A stretch of 10,125 nucleotides of DNA from Nitrospirae bacterium CG1_02_44_142 (GTDB lineage: Bacteria > Nitrospirota > Thermodesulfovibrionia > Thermodesulfovibrionales > UBA1546): the NCBI GenBank assembly GCA_001871685.1, contig MNVK01000105.1:1-10125 (forward strand), in the 5' to 3' direction. The first letter of the stretch is position 1. Each line of letters starts with the position of its first letter. Both the position numbers and the translations under genes were made by a program. Of the stretch, positions 6,468 to 10,125 are shown in pieces. The notes beneath the pieces were generated by a model. It saw only the letters and a program-made list of their open reading frames with translations. It was not told the origin of the DNA and ran no database searches.

Positions 6468-7325
6468 ATGTATAAAACATTATTAGTCGGCTATGACGAT
6501 TCTAAATACAGCAAGGCAGCGCTGATTGAGGCTGCCAATTGGGTTAGGAGTCACGGCGGCAAACTATTCCTGGCCCACGCGGTCTTCTTTGATACCGAGG
6601 AATTCGGCATTGCTCCGGAACAGCAGGAGAAGCGTCTGAAAATCGGCGGAAAACTCTGTCAGGAGACAAAAGAGAAAATAGTCTCGGAGTTCGGTATAGA
6701 AGTTACTTCTCTCCTCTGCGAAGGAGAACCGCCTGAGGTTATTCTGGATGTTGCTGAAGGGAAGAACGCAGACCTCATCGTCATGGGGACCTACGGCAGG
6801 CGCGGACTCAACAGGCTGCTTATGGGCAGTGTGACCTCCCGTGTGATAGTAAATTCAAAGATTGATGTCTTAGTGGTGAAGAAACCATGCACGGAATGCA
6901 CAGGCAGCTATAAATCTATTCTCGTCCCTTTTGACGGCTCCGCATTCAGCAAGAACGCGCTTAAAAGAGCCTGTCAGTTGTCAAAAATAGACTCTTCTGA
7001 GGTTACAGTTCTCTATTCAATGCCCAGGTATGAGGAGATGGTGGAGTTCTTCATGACCTCATCAATACGAAAGAGCATGATGCAGGAAGCGGAAAAGATA
7101 CTTGACGCCGCTAAGTCTTTCGCATCTGAGCAGGGTATTACAGTCAAAACAGAAATTAGAGAGGGCAGCCCTTCGGAAGAGATAGTCAAGGTATCATCAG
7201 GCCTGAAAAACGACCTCATTGTCATCGGAACATACGGCTGGCGCGGGGTGAACAAGGCGATTATGGGGAGCACAACAGAGAGGGTTATTATGAATGCCAA
7301 ATGTCCTGTGCTTGTGGTGAAATAA
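6468..7325 (+). CDS. Tandem two-domain universal stress protein (ATP-binding type)
   Basis: A 285-residue cytoplasmic protein of two Usp domains (about 1-140 and 147-285). Both keep the ATP motif G-x2-G-x9-G-S: residues 107/110/120-121 (GTYGRRGLNRLLMGS) and 254/257/267-268 (GTYGWRGVNKAIMGS). Both end in the usual VLVVK strand. The first domain starts KTLLVGYDDSKYS and the second KSILVPFDGSAFS, the normal strand-1/Asp loop. The linker holds a CTEC (141-144) Cys pair. ATG at 6468 lies two bases after the preceding stop; a GGGAGG at 6450-6455 serves as a ribosome site with rather long spacing. Probably senses or responds to ATP or energy status and stress; its operon position links it to the exporter. 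The particular role is unknown. Confidence 0.94.
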   Translation: MYKTLLVGYDDSKYSKAALIEAANWVRSHGGKLFLAHAVFFDTEEFGIAPEQQEKRLKIGGKLCQETKEKIVSEFGIEVTSLLCEGEPPEVILDVAEGKNADLIVMGTYGRRGLNRLLMGSVTSRVIVNSKIDVLVVKKPCTECTGSYKSILVPFDGSAFSKNALKRACQLSKIDSSEVTVLYSMPRYEEMVEFFMTSSIRKSMMQEAEKILDAAKSFASEQGITVKTEIREGSPSEEIVKVSSGLKNDLIVIGTYGWRGVNKAIMGSTTERVIMNAKCPVLVVK

Positions 7326-7327
7326 AA

Positions 7328-7411
7328 TAACTCCCCCTTAACCCCTCCACACCTCCCCTTAAATTAAGGGGAGGCTGGGTGGGGTTATTAAGAGGGGGCG
7401 AGGGGGAGTTA
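7328..7411. repeat. Nested palindromic (REP/MITE-like) intergenic element
   Basis: Terminal inverted repeats TAACTCCCCCT (7328-7338) and AGGGGGAGTTA (7401-7411) are perfect over 11 bp. Inside are TAACCCC (7339-7345) with GGGGTTA (7381-7387), and a central stem CCTCCCCTTAA/TTAAGGGGAGG (7352-7362/7364-7374). The whole 84 bp can fold into one branched hairpin. It lies three bases after the tandem Usp stop and may attenuate transcription or protect mRNA ends, but no U-tract follows, so it is not a standard intrinsic terminator. It resembles a mobile palindromic repeat. Confidence 0.75.
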
Positions 7412-7428
7412 AAAGAGGTGTTTTTCAG

Positions 7429-7851
7429 ATGAAGGGATATAGAAAGGTTTTAATTGCTGTAAACGGGTCAAAGAATGTTCTTGCCGAGGGGCTGAAGCTT
7501 GCAGGAGACGAGCAGTGTTGGGTAACAGTCGTTAAAGTTATCCCTCCGAATGAGGGAGAGCTTAACCTTACTTGCATCAAGAATATCGGAGATGTCCTTG
7601 ACAGCGGAGGGGAGAGAGCGATATCAGAGTTTCAGAATATTGCAAAGGCTGAAAGAATGCTCATTAAAACGAGGCTTGAAGAAGGCAAGACTCATGAGAA
7701 GATAATTGAAGTTGCTGAAGAGGAAAGATGCGACCTCATTATTCTCGGTTCTCGGAAGAAGAAAAATCCCCTGTTAAAAATCTTCGGCGGCAATACAATT
7801 GAAAAGGTCATCCACAATGCCCCCTGCCCTGTGCTGGTGGTTGGAACTTAA
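7429..7851 (+). CDS. Single-domain universal stress protein with altered ATP motif
   Basis: A 140-residue Usp-fold protein: strand-1 KVLIAVNGSKN (6-16), strand CDLIILGSRK (101-110) and the typical HNAPCPVLVVGT end (129-140). In the nucleotide motif, Lys110 replaces the second glycine and Gly121-Asn122 replaces the GS/GT, and the loop has extra basic residues (RKKK), so ATP binding may be lost or altered. ATG at 7429 has AGAGG at 7414-7418 ten bases upstream. It is separated from the tandem Usp by the palindromic element, so expression may differ from the upstream operon. Family call firm; role unknown. Confidence 0.92.
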   Translation: MKGYRKVLIAVNGSKNVLAEGLKLAGDEQCWVTVVKVIPPNEGELNLTCIKNIGDVLDSGGERAISEFQNIAKAERMLIKTRLEEGKTHEKIIEVAEEERCDLIILGSRKKKNPLLKIFGGNTIEKVIHNAPCPVLVVGT

Positions 7852-7887
7852 TCTCCATTATAAGGTGGACAGATTTCTTATATTTCA

Positions 7888-7900
7888 GTTAAACTTTAAC
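7888..7900. promoter_or_regulatory. 13-bp perfect palindrome before the LtaS-type gene
   Basis: GTTAAACTTTAAC is a perfect 6-1-6 dyad 30 bases before the TTG start at 7930. It could be an operator. Nearby TGGACA (7866-7871) resembles a -35 box but no convincing -10 box follows at normal spacing, so a promoter is not claimed. Confidence 0.3.
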
Positions 7901-7929
7901 AAGCAAGAAAAATGAAGGTTAAGTAAGTT

Positions 7930-9846
7930 TTGAACGCTATATTTTTAAAGCAATTTTTTTCTAAGAGCCGCTTTGCCTGCGTGTATTTGTTCTTTGCTGT
8001 ATTCACAGCGCTGTCCTTTATAACGAGGACGATTCTGCTTGTTAAATCGCTGCCTATTATTGATTTGACCCCTTTGCTTTTAATTAAGATTTATGGTGTA
8101 GGCCTCTTCTTTGATATTGTTGCGGCAGCCTATTTTTCACTTCCTCTGGTTCTTTACCTTATTGTTGTCCCCGACAAAATTTATCAAAGCAGGCTTCATA
8201 AGCCTTTTATCTATTTTTCATCTTTCGTTATTCTGTATCTGCTTTTTTTCAACGGCGTTTCAGAATACTTTTTCTTTGATGAATTCGGCGTAAGGTTCAA
8301 TTTCATTGCTGTGGACTATCTCATCTATACAAGGGAAGTCGTAAAAAATATTAGGGAATCTTATCCCATGCCCGCTATATTGACCGCAATCGCAGTTATA
8401 TCACTGACGGCCTTTATGTCTCTCAGGAAACTGCTTGATTTGTCTATATCGGCAAAGAGCAGCCTAAAGCAGAGAATAAAGAGCGGCCTGGTATTCATGG
8501 CTGTTCCGGTACTTTCATATGCCTTTGTTGATTTGGGTTTCGCCAAAATATCCGCCAACAACTATGCAAATGAGCTGTCTGCCAACGGCGTCTACAGCCT
8601 CTTTGCGGCATTCAAGAACAACAAGATAAACTACGAGACATTTTATGCAACAAGAGACAACAGGACAGTCTTCCAAAAAGCAAGATTCCTCCTGAAGGAG
8701 AGTAATAACTATTTTGTCAATGACAATATTTTCGATGTTACAAGAGAGATTAAAAATGCAGGCGAAGAAAAAAGACTCAATGTGGTGGTAATAGTTGAGG
8801 AAAGCCTGAGCTCAGAGTTCCTCGGAGTTTTCGGCAACAAGAATAATCTTACCCCGGCCCTTGACAGGCTTGCAAAGGAAAGCCTCTTGTTTACTAACAT
8901 GCATGCCACAGGAACAAGGACCGACCGCGGGCTTGAAGCCGTTACCCTGTCGGTTCCGCCGACTCCCGGCAGGTCTATCGTAAAACGTCCCAACAACGAG
9001 AATATGTTCTCGTGGGGCTTGATTATGAAGAACAGGGGCTATGATACTATGTTTATTTACGGCGGTTACGGATATTTCGACAACATGAATTACTTTTTCA
9101 GCCATAATGGATTCAATGTAATTGACAGGACAGACCTTGACAGGAACGAAATTGTTTTTGAGAATGCCTGGGGAGTAAGCGATGAGGACCTGTTTAATAA
9201 AGCCGTCAAAGAGTTCAGCAAGTCTTACAAAAACAACAAACCTTTCTTTGCGCTCATCATGACAACCTCCAACCATAGGCCATATACATATCCTGAAGGC
9301 AGGATAGATATCCCATCCCATTCCGGAAGAAATGGCGCGGTAAAATATTCAGACTATGCCATCGGGAAGCTCATCAACGACGCACAGAAAGAAGCCTGGT
9401 TTAAAGATACAGTCTTTGTCATAGTAGCCGACCACTGCGCCGGCTCCGCGGGAAAGGCGTCACTGCCTGTTAACCGGTATGAAATCCCCCTTCTCATCTA
9501 TTCCCCATCGCATTTTAGACCGCAGAGGATAGATAAGCTGGCGAGCCAGATAGATATTGCTCCTACTGTTTTAGGACTTTTAAACTTCAGTTATAAGACT
9601 AAATTTTTCGGCAAGGATATTCTGAAGATGCAGCCGGAACAGGAAAGGGCGCTCATTGGAACGTATCAGAAGCTCGGCTATGTAAAGAATAACAGGCTTG
9701 CGGTACTTGATATAAAGAAAAAAGGCACAGTCTATCAATTCGACAGGCGCAGCGGTGAGATAAAAGAATTGCCGCCAGACGGGAACCTGCTGGATGAGGC
9801 TATCAGCTATTATCAAGCCGCCAACTATTTATTTGAGCATGGGTAA
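7930..9846 (+). CDS. LtaS/MdoB-type phosphoglycerol transferase-like sulfatase-fold enzyme
   Basis: A 638-residue inner-membrane enzyme. The N-terminal part has about five TM segments (roughly 15-37, 53-80, 93-108, 148-165, 185-203), followed by an extracytoplasmic alkaline-phosphatase/sulfatase-fold domain from about 280. Metal and nucleophile residues can be placed: E290/E291 in VVVIVEES, catalytic Thr331 in TGTRTDRG, His449 in TSNHRPY, and D501-H502 in VADH. In this family the threonine takes phosphoglycerol from phosphatidylglycerol and passes it to an acceptor (teichoic acid, periplasmic glucan or an envelope glycolipid). The acceptor here is unknown. The start is TTG at 7930 with AAGG 11 bases upstream; no in-frame ATG is near, and this start precedes TM1. 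It is 78 bases after the Usp gene, possibly a separate unit. Confidence 0.92.
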   Translation: MNAIFLKQFFSKSRFACVYLFFAVFTALSFITRTILLVKSLPIIDLTPLLLIKIYGVGLFFDIVAAAYFSLPLVLYLIVVPDKIYQSRLHKPFIYFSSFVILYLLFFNGVSEYFFFDEFGVRFNFIAVDYLIYTREVVKNIRESYPMPAILTAIAVISLTAFMSLRKLLDLSISAKSSLKQRIKSGLVFMAVPVLSYAFVDLGFAKISANNYANELSANGVYSLFAAFKNNKINYETFYATRDNRTVFQKARFLLKESNNYFVNDNIFDVTREIKNAGEEKRLNVVVIVEESLSSEFLGVFGNKNNLTPALDRLAKESLLFTNMHATGTRTDRGLEAVTLSVPPTPGRSIVKRPNNENMFSWGLIMKNRGYDTMFIYGGYGYFDNMNYFFSHNGFNVIDRTDLDRNEIVFENAWGVSDEDLFNKAVKEFSKSYKNNKPFFALIMTTSNHRPYTYPEGRIDIPSHSGRNGAVKYSDYAIGKLINDAQKEAWFKDTVFVIVADHCAGSAGKASLPVNRYEIPLLIYSPSHFRPQRIDKLASQIDIAPTVLGLLNFSYKTKFFGKDILKMQPEQERALIGTYQKLGYVKNNRLAVLDIKKKGTVYQFDRRSGEIKELPPDGNLLDEAISYYQAANYLFEHG

Positions 9847-9849
9847 AGA

Positions 9850-10125
9850 GTCTGTTGCACGAACATTTTTCAAATGAGCAACTCCCCCAAATTTGAGGGA
9901 TATTTCCCCCTGACAAAACTTACAGATATCATCTCGTCGTCCTCACTTGCTCGTTGAGCAAGAAAATGGATTCCCATTTGGTCCATTTTAGTTTCCATTA
10001 AACACCATTTTGCCGCTGCGCCATAACTTCAAGAGATTATGCGTAGCACAGATCAGTTTCCACTCTTGGGCGCAAGCTTCAAACCCGCGCCGCATAAACT
10101 TCTGTATCCCCCGACAGGTTTTTAT
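9850..10125 (-). mobile_element. 3' end of an IS1182-type insertion sequence (partial)
   Basis: From the transposase stop at 9988 back toward the LtaS-type stop, about 140 bases of non-coding sequence would include the IS right end. The exact boundary cannot be fixed because the other terminal repeat is outside the window; TGTTGCACGAAC at about 9857 is a possible edge. A perfect hairpin CTTGCTC-GTT-GAGCAAG lies at 9946-9962 and an imperfect dyad centred on CAAATTTG near 9889-9896. Inserted within a few bases of the preceding stop codon. Confidence 0.5.
9988..10125 (-). CDS. IS1182-type transposase, C-terminal fragment
   Basis: Only the last 45 codons and the TAA (9990-9988) are in the window; the gene continues to the right. 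The peptide has FMRRGFEACAQEWKLICATH and then NLLKLWR, the familiar end of the DDE_Tnp_1_6 domain of IS1182-family transposases (R-G-[LF]-E-x5-E-W-x-L-I-C-x2-H-N-L-x-K-L). The glutamate in this helix is where the DDE glutamate region lies, though the full triad cannot be checked. No frameshift is seen in the visible part. Confidence 0.8.
   Translation of the reverse strand: MKTCRGIQKFMRRGFEACAQEWKLICATHNLLKLWRSGKMVFNGN

Noticed and set aside
7328..7411. Reading the palindromic element as an intrinsic terminator
   Set aside because: The stems are strong but no U-run follows on either strand, and the next gene starts 18 bases later; described as a palindromic repeat instead.
8812..9321. 169-codon minus-strand frame within the LtaS-type gene
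   Set aside because: Antisense to the conserved catalytic domain, with no recognisable motif or ribosome site.
9946..9962. Hairpin CTTGCTC-GTT-GAGCAAG as a terminator for the LtaS-type gene
   Set aside because: No U-tract follows, and it lies in what is probably the IS end, 100 bases after the stop; left as part of the mobile element.

Overview
The window is a bacterial chromosomal segment of moderate GC content (mid-40s percent by eye). It carries a sigma-54 two-component system, a lipoprotein patatin, a TauE/SafE exporter gene set, several universal stress proteins and an LtaS-type enzyme. Sigma-54 regulation, an IHF-like site and a lipoprotein signal suggest a Gram-negative-type, probably anaerobic or sulfur-metabolising lineage such as Nitrospirota or Desulfobacterota. 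No rRNA or other phylogenetic marker is present, so the lineage is a low-confidence inference.

Layout. (1) Minus strand, 1-889: a 70-residue PEGA-like protein overlaps the start of a patatin-like phospholipase lipoprotein that runs off the left edge. (2) 890-1080: divergent intergenic region with a candidate sigma-70 promoter on each strand. (3) 1081-4011, plus strand: a membrane sensor histidine kinase, then an NtrC-family response regulator best started at 2680, not at the further-upstream TTG. (4) 4012-4234: a compact control region with two identical 15-bp repeats 95 bp apart, a full match to the IHF consensus and a -24/-12 sigma-54 promoter with exact GG-N10-GC spacing. (5) 4235-7325: a tightly packed operon of a divergent Usp-fold protein, a TauE/SafE-family permease, a TIGR02186/Alph_Pro_TM-type membrane-anchored protein and a tandem two-domain universal stress protein. 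(6) 7328-7411: a nested palindromic element, then a third Usp protein (7429-7851). (7) 7930-9846: a five-TM LtaS/MdoB-type phosphoglycerol transferase-like enzyme. (8) 9988-10125, minus strand: the C-terminal end of an IS1182-type transposase entering from the right.

How it may work. The kinase senses an unidentified envelope signal and phosphorylates the regulator. The regulator would bind the twin repeats, IHF would bend the DNA, and sigma-54 polymerase would fire the Usp/TauE/TIGR02186/Usp operon. This is a signal-responsive anion (sulfite, sulfonate or related) export and stress module. TauE-TIGR02186 adjacency is a recurrent pattern. Its placement under a dedicated sigma-54 system and between several Usp proteins is the most distinctive biology here. 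The transported substrate and the signal cannot be read from the sequence.
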